From Triops longicaudatus (taxonomy: Eukaryota > Arthropoda > Branchiopoda > Notostraca > Triopsidae), in the NCBI GenBank assembly GCA_022885665.1, contig JAGQDJ010000156.1, positions 1-64,000 of the forward strand: a stretch of 64,000 nt of DNA, in the 5' to 3' direction. Each line of letters opens with the position of its first letter. The stretch's first letter is position 1. The translations under genes and the position numbers were made by a program. Of the stretch, positions 41,977 through 56,000 are shown one piece after another. Below the pieces are notes generated by a model. The model did not search any database, was not told the origin of the DNA, and was given only the letters and a program-made list of their open reading frames with translations.

Positions 41977-43740
41977 TATGTCCTATAAGCAATGATAAAA
42001 AGAAACGAAAAAAATTAATAGTTTCTACCTCAATAAGCTGTTTTGAGTTATCAAAATTCGGATGCATGTTTCTAGAACTTTTCGATTAATAAGCTACTAT
42101 AATAGAACACGAAGAGGGCCTCCAAAAGTAGAGAAGGTAGAGAATGTAACCTTCGGGCTATGTTAAAATTACTGAAGTCTAATGTCATGCCCTTTTAGAA
42201 AAACGAACTTCCTCGAACATGTAGACAAAAGTAAGCAGCTCTTCTTACAAAACTAAGTCACTTCCGACTTATCTCCTGCTTCCGCAGCTTCTCGATAATT
42301 TAAATGACGCGCTGACACGCAAGCACTTCGGACATGCAAGTTGAAACTATAATGCTGCAGAGGTACGCGAGGCTCCGACAGACAATGGCTAGTGTTGCTC
42401 TAAGCTTTGGGAGCTCATGAATTTCTTTCGGAATTAAAACAAAGGAAAGCTTGTCTTTCCCTCAGTGGTTCAGTTATCTCGTTGCTCTTATCTCTCTATT
42501 TCTCACTCTCGCTGCGTTAATAACCTCATTTACATTTCGCAATTAAATTTTGTAAGCAGGAAATGAGAGCCTACGCCATTCCCGTTGCAACAAAAGTCTT
42601 AATTTAACACCTTTGTAAGGAAATTATCAACGAAACTAAAGAACACTAATTGAGCACTTGTGCACAAAACTCATTTAACTAATTACATGACACATTTGTC
42701 CAATCCTTAGAAAAATTGCAGCTTGACTTTGCTAATTTTGCCAGTTTAAATTATTACTCATTTCTCTCAGCGTGAAGTATTACTTTTTTACACCACATTT
42801 ATTACTTTAGCTATTAAAGTACAGTATTTTTCCACGTCAATACGTACAGGTTTTACGAAATCTTGGCTTGGTGTATACGAGACGAAAGAGGTACTTTCAA
42901 CACGTAGTAGCATGTGCAAAAACAACCCCACGAATGTGTTTCGGGGGAAAAAGAATATTTTCGTGTGTCTATAGCATTCCAAAGTAAGAAACCGGGTTCG
43001 GTTTCTGAACGAGAGCAGCTGTTTCTATCTTTCGGCATGGGTCTCTAGGGCCACACGTCGCTCCACACTCAGGCCCATACGACTTCCAAATTGCAAACTT
43101 TCCTAGGTACGCCAAAGTGCAATCCTACCAGACGCCGCAATCTTAACACCTTTTGGGTTGACTGATAAGGCGAAGGAAACGTATTCCGTTTCAACAAGCT
43201 AGTGAACCCTTTTCGGAGCCTGAAGAGACAAATTCCCTCTTCTTTCCTGCATCCTGATCTAACGCATAGGGAAGCCCAAGCAAGAAAAGTGACGGGGGAG
43301 AAAAATCAGGTCCACTTGAGATTAATTAAGACACCGGGAAACAATCTCTCGCATGCAGCCATAGTACATAAACGGCACTAATGAGGTACACCATTAACTG
43401 CATTTTTGTCGAATTTACGAAGCCCTATAAGTTTACCCTTTACAACCCTCGATGCGAGCTAGAACGGAACTTGTCGGTCTTTCTCTTGTGGCGGGCTAGG
43501 AGCTGTTTTAGCCATCTCACATATGGTCCAACAAGAGCTTCCACATGGACGGTTTCTAACTACCCCGGTCCCAAATCAAGGACCGGAGACTGTAAGTAAT
43601 TTTTCACACCCCTGTGCGGTTCTTTTCCAGAGAAAAATTAAACCCTTTTCCTTCACTTTTATGTACAAATTTTCTATTGGCATCCATTGTTTCCAAGAAA
43701 TACTTTCCCGTCGCAATAGGCAAAAGCCTACGCGGTCAGT

Positions 43741-43741
<1 letters not shown>

Positions 43742-43771
<30 letters not shown>
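43742..43771. repeat. Poly-A left of the assembly gap
   Basis: 30 A residues followed by ta and then Ns. Confidence 0.93.
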
Positions 43772-43773
<2 letters not shown>

Positions 43774-43882
43774 NNNNNNNNNNNNNNNNNNNNNNNNNNN
43801 NNNNNNNNNNNNNNNNNNNNNNNNNNNNNNNNNNNNNNNNNNNNNNNNNNNNNNNNNNNNNNNNNNNNNNNNNNNNNNNNNN
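43774..43882. other. Assembly gap (Ns)
   Basis: About 109 N positions flanked on both sides by poly-A. The gap is probably an unresolved homopolymer or A-rich satellite, so the true length is unknown. Confidence 0.97.

Positions 43883-43922
<40 letters not shown>
43883..43922. repeat. Poly-A right of the assembly gap
   Basis: 40 A residues immediately after the Ns. Confidence 0.95.
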
Positions 43923-43926
<4 letters not shown>

Positions 43927-44362
43927 TACAAATAGGAGAGAAATGAGAGATTGACACGGGATAACACCGTGTTACGAAGTGACGATGAGCAAAATTTGTT
44001 GTGCATTTTTCCTGATTATGTCATGTCAGCAGCATCCGAAATTCTGATCAATAACCTGTCAAAGCCTATACGGAAATGAGTTTGTTTGTGCAACAAAGGG
44101 CGAAAGTCCCATACGCTTGGCGCAAATATCGCCGGGGCCAAGACCGGAGCACAAGCAAAAGGCTTGATCAAAGTCAAAGACTGCTGGTGGGCTCTCTTAT
44201 ATGGTGCATCGGCTTTGGCAACAATATGGTTGACAGTGTGGCGAATGATACCGACGGAAACTGAAGGGTGTGTATCAGGAAAATGACAGGGAGGTGATGT
44301 CGGCTACATGCAACGTCTTTTAAGACTTCCATTACGACAGGATTCGCACGGTGTCCTTTCTT

Positions 44363-44387
44363 TTCTTTTTTTTTTTTAAAAAAAAAG
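44363..44387. repeat. T-run/A-run palindrome
   Basis: A run of about twelve T meets a run of about nine A, so the tract can fold on itself. Simple sequence. Confidence 0.7.
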
Positions 44388-45204
44388 GTTCCAGCGTTAA
44401 GAGAAGCGAATCCAATTGCATGGTACTATGGTTCTTGTAATATCCACATGTGTAGGATGCAAGGAGGGAAGTTTTTTCTTTCAATCCTGCCTAATTATCT
44501 CCTGAAAGAATGAGATGAGAACAGACACGCTTGTCTCTCATGTCGCGGTAATTCCGTCCTTCAAAGAAAGATTATGAACACTGCAGTATGACTTTGTGAC
44601 ATGCCACCTTCTCATGTCACCAGCAATAAACTTTAGACTACGCTACAAACTTTTTCTTTAGAACGTGTGCAGTACAGCTCATTGCTGTAAACACGACTGT
44701 GGCATCGCCGACGTGCTCTCACCTGTCTGTGTCACTCTAGTTGTTAGAACTGTCCGTGAAAAGAAACATGGTAGTACAATTTTAACTCGGCTGTATCTTA
44801 GTTAATATCGCAGAATTTAAAATACAATTATAAGATCCCAATAAATTTGTAACAAACTTTATATTTAACAGATTTACAATTCATTGTAGAACGTAACACT
44901 GAAAAAGTATCTGGCGTAAGCTCAATCTTTGAGTCGGTCTTAATTTCGGTACCAGAGTCGTTATTCTTCACTGTATCAAAAGTTGCAAGCATTTGTCGAG
45001 TTGCTGCAAATTTTTCAAGAGCTTTTCCGAAAGTTTTAAGATGCTGGTACACTAAAATTATTATGCGTAACTTTACTGTCGAAAAGTTTTAAGAAAATAA
45101 TTAAAATTGTTGGCTTGGGGGCGACGACATTTTCCCACGTAATTTGTTCATAGGGGCATGTGAAATGCAGTGGTCTTAATTTAAAAACAATTTTCATACA
45201 TTCG

Positions 45205-45300
45205 CCTAAAAATAAGGATACAAATAAAATTACATAAAATTACATATAATAAGGATACAAATACATACAAATAATATAAGGATAAAAATAGAGTTTAAGC
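45205..45300. repeat. AT-rich imperfect tandem repeat
   Basis: The words ataaggatacaaata and aaaattacat recur several times with small changes. Confidence 0.6.
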
Positions 45301-46027
45301 TCCGGATTTTAGTAGTTTTTTCATACAGTTTTGCTCTTTTCATAGAGAACTTTCTTAGCAGCTTGCTTGAATTACTTGCTGCAACAAGGAATTATTCCGG
45401 TTTCAAGACGTCAGTCGTTCCAAAGCTGTGATTTTTGTTACAAAGGCCTCGCATTGCACTTGGATGCTCAACGGGAAAGCATCAGTGAACTGAACCAAGG
45501 TTGAACATAAAGAAAAGGAGACAAAGTAAAATAATAGAAAAAAATAGTGGCAAAATCGTGTAAAAGGTTAGCCGGAAAGGCAAGTATGATGATGCCAAGT
45601 ATACCTAGAGCAAAGTTTTACGTCAAGAAAGACTCTTAGTCTTGGCTGCGAAGACCATTCAGCCTTCCTTTATATGTCGAATACCTTCCAGTAGCACTAG
45701 AAATGACCATTTGTCAATCTTCCCCAAGCGTATATCATCCAGACAAAAATAGTCTTGGCGTATTCATGCTTCGAGCTCAGCTTTCTAGTATTGCACCGAT
45801 GAGAAAAACGTCCGAAACAAATAGCAGCTCATAATCTCTAATTTACGTATTGTATTATTCAACTGCCAAGCCTTCATAAATCAATCAAGTAGACAAATAA
45901 GTTACACCTCTTGTTTCCCCTTGGTTAAAATTCACTACAGGATGGCACAGAAGCTGTCACTTGCACTTTTCAACCTCCACTGATGACGGAGCATGTCGTT
46001 TCTTTTACCCCATACCGAATCCCATCC

Positions 46028-46030
<3 letters not shown>

Positions 46031-46068
<38 letters not shown>
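46031..46068. repeat. Poly-A, 38 nt
   Basis: Uninterrupted plus-strand A run between atccctt and tctcgtc. There is no flanking duplication. Confidence 0.95.
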
Positions 46069-46071
<3 letters not shown>

Positions 46072-48527
46072 CGTCTCCTTTATGAAAGAAGAGCACAAAA
46101 ATTTAAAAGCGAGAGCAAGACGCCGCACTTTTTTTTTTCTCTTATCAACAACAAACGACATCCTACCATTCTGAAGTCTTAGAGTTCCGCGTGCCATCTT
46201 AGCGTTTCCGTCAATTTTTCACCTAAGACCCTATCCTAATACCCCGCCCCCTCAGCAAAAAGTGGGTTGTGTTTTAGTGTTAGGATAGAGCATTGGATCC
46301 AGCTCTACTCTTGGCTACATGCTCGCTTGGAACCTAAAGAGTGTAAGCACTCTCCAAATTCACTTGCCTTGTCGAAAAGCAGACATCTCATTAATTATAC
46401 ACGAGACCTTTTATGCTTATTTTTTCTTTCCTTTTCCCCCGGACGCGACTGACTTCTTCACAGCAGGCAAACAGCCAGGGACTCGTACCTACCACCCAGT
46501 GCTAAAGTTCCCATTCACATTAGCACCCCACCCAAGCTCGCGATTTCTGCCAGGTGCGTTGGTGAGGACGTTTTCAAGCGCCCGGCTAATTGTTTGCTCA
46601 CTGTACCAACTTGTCAACTTGACAATCGCACAAATATATACTTCGCCCATTACAGCTCGCTGGAAGGAAAAAAATGGTGGGGAGGGGAGCATGAAGCTGT
46701 CATGTCACGCCGAGAGCGTAACTACTTTACAATTCTATGCCTGTCATTATTCTCCCCGTAAAGAAGTGATTCGTTTGTAACGTTCAACATACTGTACACC
46801 TTGTTTGCCTATTGCTGGAAAACTAGGTATTTCCCGTAACTGAATTAGAAATGAAAGAAGAATGAGGTGTATGCACACAAAAGCCTCGCTTGTGCCCCTT
46901 GTTGCTTTCCAAACGGCTTTACCACCGTGTTAGAATATTATTGCGAACGGAATACAGCAATGTGCTGGTGTGGGGTTGAGAAAAGGCTCCCGCAGCGATG
47001 ACGACTCTCACTCGTGAATGGGGTGGACAAGAGGCAAACGAGCTCATGCCGGAAACTGTCAAGTTTCCCTTAAACTTCCTGTTTTAAGAACCACTAACCC
47101 GGTTTAGAGCTCAACACGTCCTCGTCAATAACTCACACCGCGAGCTTGGCGCGGGAAAAGAAGTCCCGACCGCAGAGGACATATGTCTCGTATTTAGCAA
47201 GTGAGGAGCGATTGAGTTGAGCTTGACGTCTAGGCTTTTTCGACCTTTTTAACATTTTTACGGTTTGCCCCGAAAACAGTTTACGGTTTTCAACCTTTTT
47301 TAATGGACAAAACCTTGCTAAAATGTTCAGTCAGACCTATAACTTCAATCTGACTAACCATCCCTAGTTTAGCTTCATTTAACGTTAGAAAACTTAGCTT
47401 TCGTATTTTTGTATTACTTATATACTTCCTTTTTTTGTACTACTTATATTTCTATTCCATATTACAGTAGATTTTTTTTCGTAGTCGGCTCTAACGTGAG
47501 AAAACTGCATTTAAGAAGTGACGGGACAATTTAGACCGTTTTCTGATTGTTATTTTTGTCGTCGTGTGCAGGCAAAATTATAGCATGGAAACTCGTTCAT
47601 AAGATGCAGCGATGCTTTGACTATCAAGCCTCACTTTTTTTGCTTCTAGAAAACGAAAAACGTAGCTACAGGACTATAGAATTTAGAGGCTGTTCCGGGT
47701 GTACAAACTGTCCCTGGTGGAGCCAATTTGAACTTGGATGGGGCACAATTACCGCGTGCTTCGTCATAGGGTAATTGACAGATTTGCTTTTCAAGAAGTA
47801 TTATAGTACATGAGAAACGTAATAGATTATGATATTAATGGAAACTTGCAGGTATTATTATACAAAGAAATAGTGGAATCGTCGTAGTATTACGTCATAG
47901 TAGTACTACAGATGATCATTTTTCATTATTTTGTCATTTGTGCTATACACTACTTGCTTTTACACCAGTCAGATGACGCTAGCAAATGTTTTTAAGACGT
48001 AAAACCCGATAATAGGCTTCTGCCCACACAGGTGATAATTAAAAAAAAATGAGGTTCAGAAATCATACCGAAGCATCACATTTGGCTTTTCATAACTCCT
48101 GTAAGATCACTTAAGATTCTTTATGGCTGAGCTTTCATGGATTGTTCTATGGCTATGCTTTACACAAAATCCATTTTTGGCACAAATTTGTGAGCTTGTA
48201 ATAACAATATTGACGAAAATATAAAGAACCACTTTTCATAAAAAGTCGCAAATTCGATTTCAATTTGTATTTATTTATTCACATAACCTTGATTCTTTTC
48301 AAATGAAGTTTTACCTGTACGCATTTTCTTGTACTCACTGAACTTCGGTTATTTTTCAGCACAAAAGCAGCTGTAATTCATTAACTATGAATTTTGTACG
48401 AATTGCACGAATTCCAAATTTTCCTCTTCTCTGTTATTGGAAGCGTTCGGAATGACTTGTTCGGAACTTTTATATTTTTATTTGAAATTACATTTTTTCA
48501 GCTGACACAGACCTTTCTTAGCTTAGA

Positions 48528-48576
48528 TTTAAAGTGGATTAGTTTAGATTTAAGTTTGTTTAAGTTTGTTTAGCTA
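48528..48576. repeat. Short imperfect tandem repeat
   Basis: The words tagatttaa and taagtttgtt recur back to back. Low complexity. Confidence 0.55.
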
Positions 48577-51500
48577 AAAACTCGCTGGGACACCATAAAA
48601 AACGACGGAGTTGGGACAGTAGCATAAAAAGCCCGCGGTAGCTTGATTTATTTTTGGTTACGTGGTAAATGTAAGCCCAAGTATTCTAAGCAAAAGGGGC
48701 CACATGTGTGCTAATTTATCAAGCTGGTTCGCGACAGTTTGGCATTAAACGAGAATGTAAAATGTTTCCGTCAAACTTGTGTACCCAAGAGCGGTTAAAC
48801 ATCGCTTGGCTCTAAACCTGACAGCCAACCTTTCCAATATTGCTCGGAAAACTTTTATTTCTTTATTTCTATTATAGCCCATTTCCTACCCTCTCGATCA
48901 CGACCCATTAGACACCCAATTGAGAGGAACCGTAACCTACTCAAGGGCGAAATAAAGCTGAAAAGTGGGAATCTCTCAAGCTCCCCAAACCTCGGAGCTA
49001 TTTAAGAGGAAAATCAGTCCCTTTTCAACTCTAACCGTTCGCAATGCCTCTTCATGTCATTCATTTAGTACCATCTGTTCCGAGACGGGCAAATCTTCGC
49101 AATTATGCCGAGTTCAGTATATCCTCACATGGATTCCCTTTAATAAACAACACACGGGTAGCAACGACACATGAAGGACTGGAAATAAGCTGTGCCACAC
49201 CATTAGTGGAACAAGCACTACATAATGGAGATACAAATATCCATGACTACCAACAGCACTACGCTAATATTAGCCCAGCGAAGTTGAATTAAGCTAAGAG
49301 ATGCTATCGCCTGCGCACGATACCGCACCTCCCCGGTTTGTCATATAGCTCACATACTCATTAGCACCTAATGAGGACTGACGGACTCCCGTCGTCGTTC
49401 TTACCTCGACAGTCATGATAGGTCCGGTAGTTTACAATGGGTTTTTAGAGAACCTTTACACAATCCTGCTACGTCCAGCGCAACAGAGGCTCTTGATAAG
49501 TTGATAGGGGTTAACCACCACACGACAACCACCCTTCCCCTGACTGAAGTCTAATATAATGTAATTGACTTTTCCACATTGATTTAATTTCACTTCCTAG
49601 CAACGCATACCAAGGCTTCGCTGACACTGCAGCACGCCAAAGAATTTACATTTACTTACTTTTCTCCTGCGAAAAAAAGGAAAGCAAAAAGTATCAGATG
49701 CGCTCTCATCTACTCGTTAACCGCTGTCCCCCACAGAAAACCAAGGACAAAAAATTCAATTAAGTTGGAAGCCGGGTTTACTTTAGCACACCGTGTAGCT
49801 GGGACAACTCAGCGAATTGTTTGGTCTCCATGATCCTTGCGCAGCCTCTTGTAGCCCACTTTTCTGGCATTAAGAATGGGCGGCAAAGAGATTATATGCT
49901 GTCTCAAGAATTGCTTCAAAGTAACTAGCTTGTTATTGTGGGCAGACACAGCGCTGCAAGTGCAGTTTGGCTAGCCCGTGGCTCTCGCGACAGCCGTGTA
50001 ACGCCATGTCATGCAAAAATCCCATCGTGGACACGACGACCTCGTCATCGTCCTTCTCCCTTTACTATCTCTCGGCATATCCTCCACAAGAAATAAGTTC
50101 TCTGCTATACCACTTCACTTGAGCTAACAATCTCGTACGGCAAAAAGAGCCTTTACCACATTACCAACAACTTGTACGACGCTATAATGATGTTGCCAAG
50201 ACGTTTCGCCATTGGTGAAAGAGCGCAGTCTTGCTCTACTATTTCGTCGTCAGAGAATGTATATGTTCTCCCCCACTTTATTTCCCTTGTCTCTTAATTC
50301 AGCCACCATATAAACCTATACGTGACCCTTGCTATTTCCCCCTTTTGCTGTTATGACACTGCCGAATGCTGCTATTGCCAAGTAAGACTAACTTGCTGAG
50401 CTAGTTATTACAACAAAATGGTGGCACCACCCAGGAAGTTAAAAAAAAGGAGTACAACAGTACGACAGCACGACCTGCTTATCTTGGAGTCGAGCTGGGA
50501 CTATGAATTCGTAAGTAATAGCTCCGAAGGGGGGACACCAGGATGGGGTGCTAGGAACTTAAAGCCTTACCACGAAGATTTGACGGGTGGTGGTGTGGTG
50601 GGTGTAACAGCCGCGGCAAAAAGCGATATGCCATGTCACTGTTAGAAGGACTGCTCCACTGGTATATTGCTGGAGGAAAACAATGACTGGATAGCCGATA
50701 AGCTGAACATATATATACTGCTCGGGCACTAACTGCTTTGTGGCATGTTTTTTTGCCCCCTTTTGTATTTTACAAGACCTTGGGGGGAGGAAGAGTTGCC
50801 AAGATAGTTTAGACATCGAAACCAGATCTTGTGAGTCATGCGAACAGCGGATCGTCAACTGTGATCTGTGACAGCCATATCCAGCACATTCTTATACGAC
50901 AGTGCATAAAACCGATTTGGGATCACTAAAGAAATTCGTACGCCGTACCATAACCACAAACTGCGCAGGCATGGACCTTTTTTTAGAGCGTTCTCGACTT
51001 ATATGATGAGTTTCTTAACCGAGTGCTGCACAATAGATTCCTGTAACTGGGATACACCAAGACAAGAGCAATTTTTTTTTTACCAATTAAGGGAAGTTGT
51101 AAGAATAACTTTTGGTTTGGCACTGCTCTTGAGGTTGATCGTAAGTAATTGGTTGTCAAGAGTAAATGTTAGGATATAACAAGCACGTGTTTGGGCAATT
51201 GACTGATTCGCTCTTTTTGCGAACTGGGAATTTTCAATAAGTTTACAGACGGCTGATATCTGGTTTGCGATGGAGAACGGGGAATTAAAATCTTAGATAG
51301 TGAAAGCGTACTACCATTCTAGGTTAAGAGAGAAAAGTGCTGAAAATGGGTAACAACTGGTAAAGATGCCACTTGCACTAAATATGGTGTTTAGAGCTTT
51401 CCAATAGTAGCGACGTCTGTTAACTGGTCAAAACACTGTTAAGAAGCTGCAATAACCGGAGAAGAAAGCAGGCTAACCTAGCGACTGTTGGAAGAAAAGT

Positions 51501-51950
51501 CATGCTTGGTTAATTACAGATATTTCGAGGTCTAAAAAAATCAGAGATTCAGTAAATGAAATACATTACTTATTGGAAAATTTTACGGTGAAAAATAAAT
51601 CACTAATGGAAAAGTAAGACTAATCAAATTTTCTTACTCCCATAAAAGTTAACTTTCTTTGTTAGTAATTATTTTTCTTTCATTAGGTGGAAAAAAAGAA
51701 CGGTGTTACTTAAAATTGCCCCTAATATCTTTGAAGCACTCAAAAGCGGGAATCAATCAAAATTACGTGCTGTGTTGGCGTTGAAAGATAGTGGCGTCAA
51801 AAACTTTCGGCCACGTGAGTTTACATTTTAAGCCAGGATTACACAAACACTGAAAGACAAACTAATCTCTGAAGTGTGAAGTACTGAATGTGGTAAGTAG
51901 CGTTTCATACTCGAGGCCTTTCAGTATCATAAAACTTTATTTCCAGGAAT

Positions 51951-52080
51951 TCAAAGTAAACCACTGGAAACTCTGGATTTCTGTAGAATTTCCGAAGAAA
52001 TCGTTGTTCAAGCCAGAGCTCAAAGCAAACCACTGGAAACTGGCTTTCTGTAGAATTTCCCAACGAATCTCTGTTTTCAG
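51951..52080. repeat. 69-bp tandem duplication, two diverged copies
   Basis: Copy 1 starts at 51951 (tcaaagtaaaccactggaaa) and copy 2 at 52020 (tcaaagcaaaccactggaaa). Both continue to ttctgtagaatttcc. Copy 2 has lost two bases after ctggaaact, which shifts the reading frame between copies. The repeat is therefore a DNA-level duplication and not a protein repeat under selection. Confidence 0.75.
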
Positions 52081-53039
52081 CAGCAAATATGGGCAGCGTA
52101 CGCTCTCCACTCTTCTTTTTTATTAAATACTTAATGTTTATTATTGAGAAACTGAGGGTAGTTTTACTGAAGTGGCACGTCCGATTTCTTACCATTTCTA
52201 ACTGCAACTCTTGAGCATTAGAGATTTGATACCGACTAATACTGAGCTCAGAGAGGATTCTTATGGATACCAAACGCTGACAATCATATGAGAAAAAATA
52301 TTCTGAAAAATCCGTGATAAATTCTTAAGCCTCCCTTCTTGAATTCCGTAAACATGGTTGTCCCTAGCTACGATGCGCTTATATTGGAGATCTCCACAAA
52401 TCCTCCCCTTTATGGACGACCACTACGTCGCCACAAGCTTTGCTTCGAGCCTAGCAAAGTACTGCTGAGGTATGCCTCTCATCCTCACAGGAAGACAGGA
52501 ACCCTCCGACGTCCCACAGGAAAAGCCCAAGCCTCTTCGAAAAATTTGTTCGAGCTTGCTTTTTAGGAAGGAAATCAGAAAAAAGGCTAGCAAAATAAAA
52601 ATATGAGCGATGGGCATGGGAGATCAGCTTTCTTACCCTCAAAGCTGTATCACAAAAAAGACCCATCATCTCTATAGGGACACAATTACAACCACGAATG
52701 AAAGCGGGTGTCCTCAAAAGATGGACTCCTCGCTTTTCACTATCATTATGTACGACCGAGAATGACCGTAAAGTTAAGGAGAAGAATGTGCACACAAATA
52801 GGGGACTTCATTGCTAAAGAGGAAAAATTTACTTCTGGCCGTTCCGTGGTCTAGGATTTTAAAAGAATAATAGGCTTCTAAAGGCTTAGCTTCAAAAGAA
52901 AACCTTTTAGGTTTATTCGTGCCCAGTGGTTACAGTCATGTGTAGCAATTTCTGCAACGAAAAATTCACGTACGATCAAAAAGTTCGTAACAAAACTGAC
53001 AAGTCGCAATTTACAATGGAGTTTAGCCTTTTATTCATA

Positions 53040-53092
53040 AAAACATTTATTCTATTTATTTAATTCTATCTATTTATTTATTCTATTTTTAA
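53040..53092. repeat. Imperfect (TTTA)n / TTCTATTTA repeat
   Basis: Repeated ttatt and ctatttattta words between aaaaac and aaagc. Confidence 0.7.
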
Positions 53093-56000
53093 AGCTTTCC
53101 ATGACAATTACAGTTAGAGTATGCAGAGAAAGCAGAAGACGATAACCTGTCCATTTGAGACATACAAGTAAGTTATCTAAAGAAAGAAAACTGATGGATA
53201 CCAATTTCATATTTATAAATTTTTGGCTGTATATATTTTCTTATTTTTTTTTCATTGAAAATCGTACATTCGCGTTGAGAGTTTCGCGGTGTCCGTTGCA
53301 CGTTATTGAAAACTTAACAATAAAGCTTATTATAATACTACCGGTCAACAATAAAATAACGCTTGAAGATAAACTTAAAGAAATTAATAAAAAAGTGGGA
53401 AAATGAGAAACGTTTGGCTTGAATGCGGTAAAATAATTAAATTTTTTAACTGTGATCTATTTCTGGTATAAAATTAACGTTTGTTTAAATTGTACAATAA
53501 TGCGGAATAGAAATTACGACACTGACAATTCAAACTTCCCCGTGGTATCGGTGTATATCACGAGAGAACTATCCAATGGCCTTTAATTAAATAATGTTTC
53601 CATTTCACTGGAGAAATCTTAACTTTAGTTTTGTCAATATTAACAGTTCGTTAAACAACTTAAATATTCTCGCCCGAGAAATGGTTACTGGAGAGAACAC
53701 AGTCATAGCTCAAAAAATTTATTGTTGAACAGACATACTTGAAATTGATTTCATTTCTATAAAACACTAGCACGCGTTAGACAATCGAAAGGAACACAAA
53801 AATAAGTTCGAAAGCTGGAAGACTTTTCAACAAACGAAACGTGATGCTGTTTCCTTGGCACTGCGAAAGTAGATTTTTCTCAGAAAGTAAAAAGAACGAA
53901 TTCATTTTATTAAAACACCGCGAAAAGAAATCAGACAAGTTTTTGTTGCCTTTAAAAAAAATCAATAATTCCACCACACAGAACCAGAGATGCGTTGGAA
54001 ACCGTCAGCGGAATCAGATTCATCACTGCGAAAGGCATTCTTGAGACGTTAACTGGTTTTTTGCTTGTTCCGCAGGCAACGAAGCACAGCAGACCACGTC
54101 TGTACGATAGATACAAAGCTGGCTTACTCTTGTCGTATACAGCCATCTACAAAAGCAGTCATATTTAACTATGTACAACATAGGCTACACTACGCTTTAT
54201 GAGAAGTGCACGGTAAAATTAACAATGAATGCTGCTGTAATATGCATGACTTGAAAGACGAAAAACCACAGAGGTCAGGGGTCTTCCTGCTAGTCGGAGC
54301 TTCTAATCGAGATGAATGAAGAAGCTTCTTTTCTACTTCGTTTCCCTTTGCAATATTAATTTAATCTGCCTTAAGGCTATAGACTAGAAAACCTGTAATA
54401 GGCATTATTTGTACACTGTGCTACATCCCAGACGCTTTTTACCTTTTCCAAAGCACGAAAGTTTTTCCAGGTCGTTTTTGTGCGACGTGTATGGAAGGAA
54501 AGGAATAAATCATGCCAAAAAAACGAGGCGAGCGTTAGTAAGCATACGTACAGAATGATTTCCTCTAACTCATCAAATGAAGAGCTATCAATTCTTTTCA
54601 ATGCTAAAGGAAGTGAGAGCTCTCGAGCTTATGCATATGCTAATAAGAGAGATTATAGGTTAAGTCTGTATACTAACATAGAAATGCAAAATAGGGTGGG
54701 TGTGTATTGAGGTAGTGTGTCACTATAGAAACCATGCGGCAAGCCGCTTTCCATAAACGTTTTTCAGACACTCATAATTTAAGCTTGTGGTCCGTCGCCC
54801 GCTAGAGCCATCTTTTGTTGACTCGAAAGATATGTAGGTTTTTATAGGTCCCAGGAGGACCTAAAGTTTTCTGAACTAGTTTATTTAGCGTTAACCGTTT
54901 AGTTTATTTACGAGCTTAAACGAGAATAACTTAAGATTTGTTTGTACAGGGCAATTTTGAGATTTTTCCCTTTTATCCACTTTCGTTCAGAAGCTTCATG
55001 CATCATTCGGTGAACCCTTTGGCTTCGCTTTCTCCTTTCATCGTTCGTAACAAGGGCATAAGCGTTGATAACATTCTGTGTTAGTTTAAGCGGATAAGTT
55101 ATTTTGAAATGTAGTATTTCCGTGATTCTTAAAAAATATCAAGAAAAAACGCTTGGAATTTTCATTCTCATACAAATTCCCTAACAACTTTGTACTTCCT
55201 GTTTCTCATACATAATCTAAACGGTGACCTTGGATACAAAGGCACATTTAAAAAAATCTTGGACAGCTAAGCTCAACTAGAGAATGAAATTTTGTTAGGC
55301 TTTTTGAAAGAAAAACAAGTTAATTAGCGAGCTTGAGCTTGAAACTTCTGAATATTTGCCAAAAAAGGAAACACGTCTGAATGTGAATTTTGTGGAAACA
55401 TTTCAGCGTGTTGATTAATACGTATGCAAAACTTCCAGCAACAGTTGGTCCTTTTGTCTTTGTGTCCACACGTAAACTAGAAACTGCTCATGGTACGAAT
55501 ATCGTGAGACACCTTACTTTCGCGAAGAACTTTTTCCTTGAGACATTTCTCAGCTTGCCGTGTGGTCTCAGTAACGGCAAACAAAGCTTTTATTTACCGC
55601 TCTCTCAAAACTTCAGGAGGTACATATTGCTTCGCACTTTTGAAAAAGACTTTTAACAATAATATTTTCCAAGTTATTTTTAACAAGCTTTCTACCAATT
55701 AATGTCGGGAAACTACATACATTTCCGTAAAACAAAGTTGAAGCAAAGCTCGAAAGATCGTAAACAGGAAGTCCAAAACAATTTAATTAATCCTTAAGCT
55801 ATTAGCTTGGATGCAAAGTTGTGTAAACAATAATCTGTCTTTTAAACGTTTCTTGTAATGCATTATGTGTTAGTGAATTTTTTCGCATTTTTTTTACAAA
55901 CATACTCATTTACTCGTTGATAAGTCATAATTATTTTATTCATTAATAATTTCTGAACAATACTTAACATACCTAATTTAGCAGGATTAATCAGAATTTT

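Noticed and set aside
43523..43954. Open frames running through the Ns on both strands
   Set aside because: They exist only because poly-A/T (Lys/Phe) and unknown bases contain no stops.
12497..46068. The three long poly-A tracts as SINE or processed-pseudogene tails
   Set aside because: Upstream sequences are unrelated to each other, lack Pol III box-like motifs and gene-like sequence, and no target-site duplications flank the tracts.
46319..46780. 153-codon frame on the plus strand
   Set aside because: Random-like translation overlapped by an antisense frame. Nothing supports expression.
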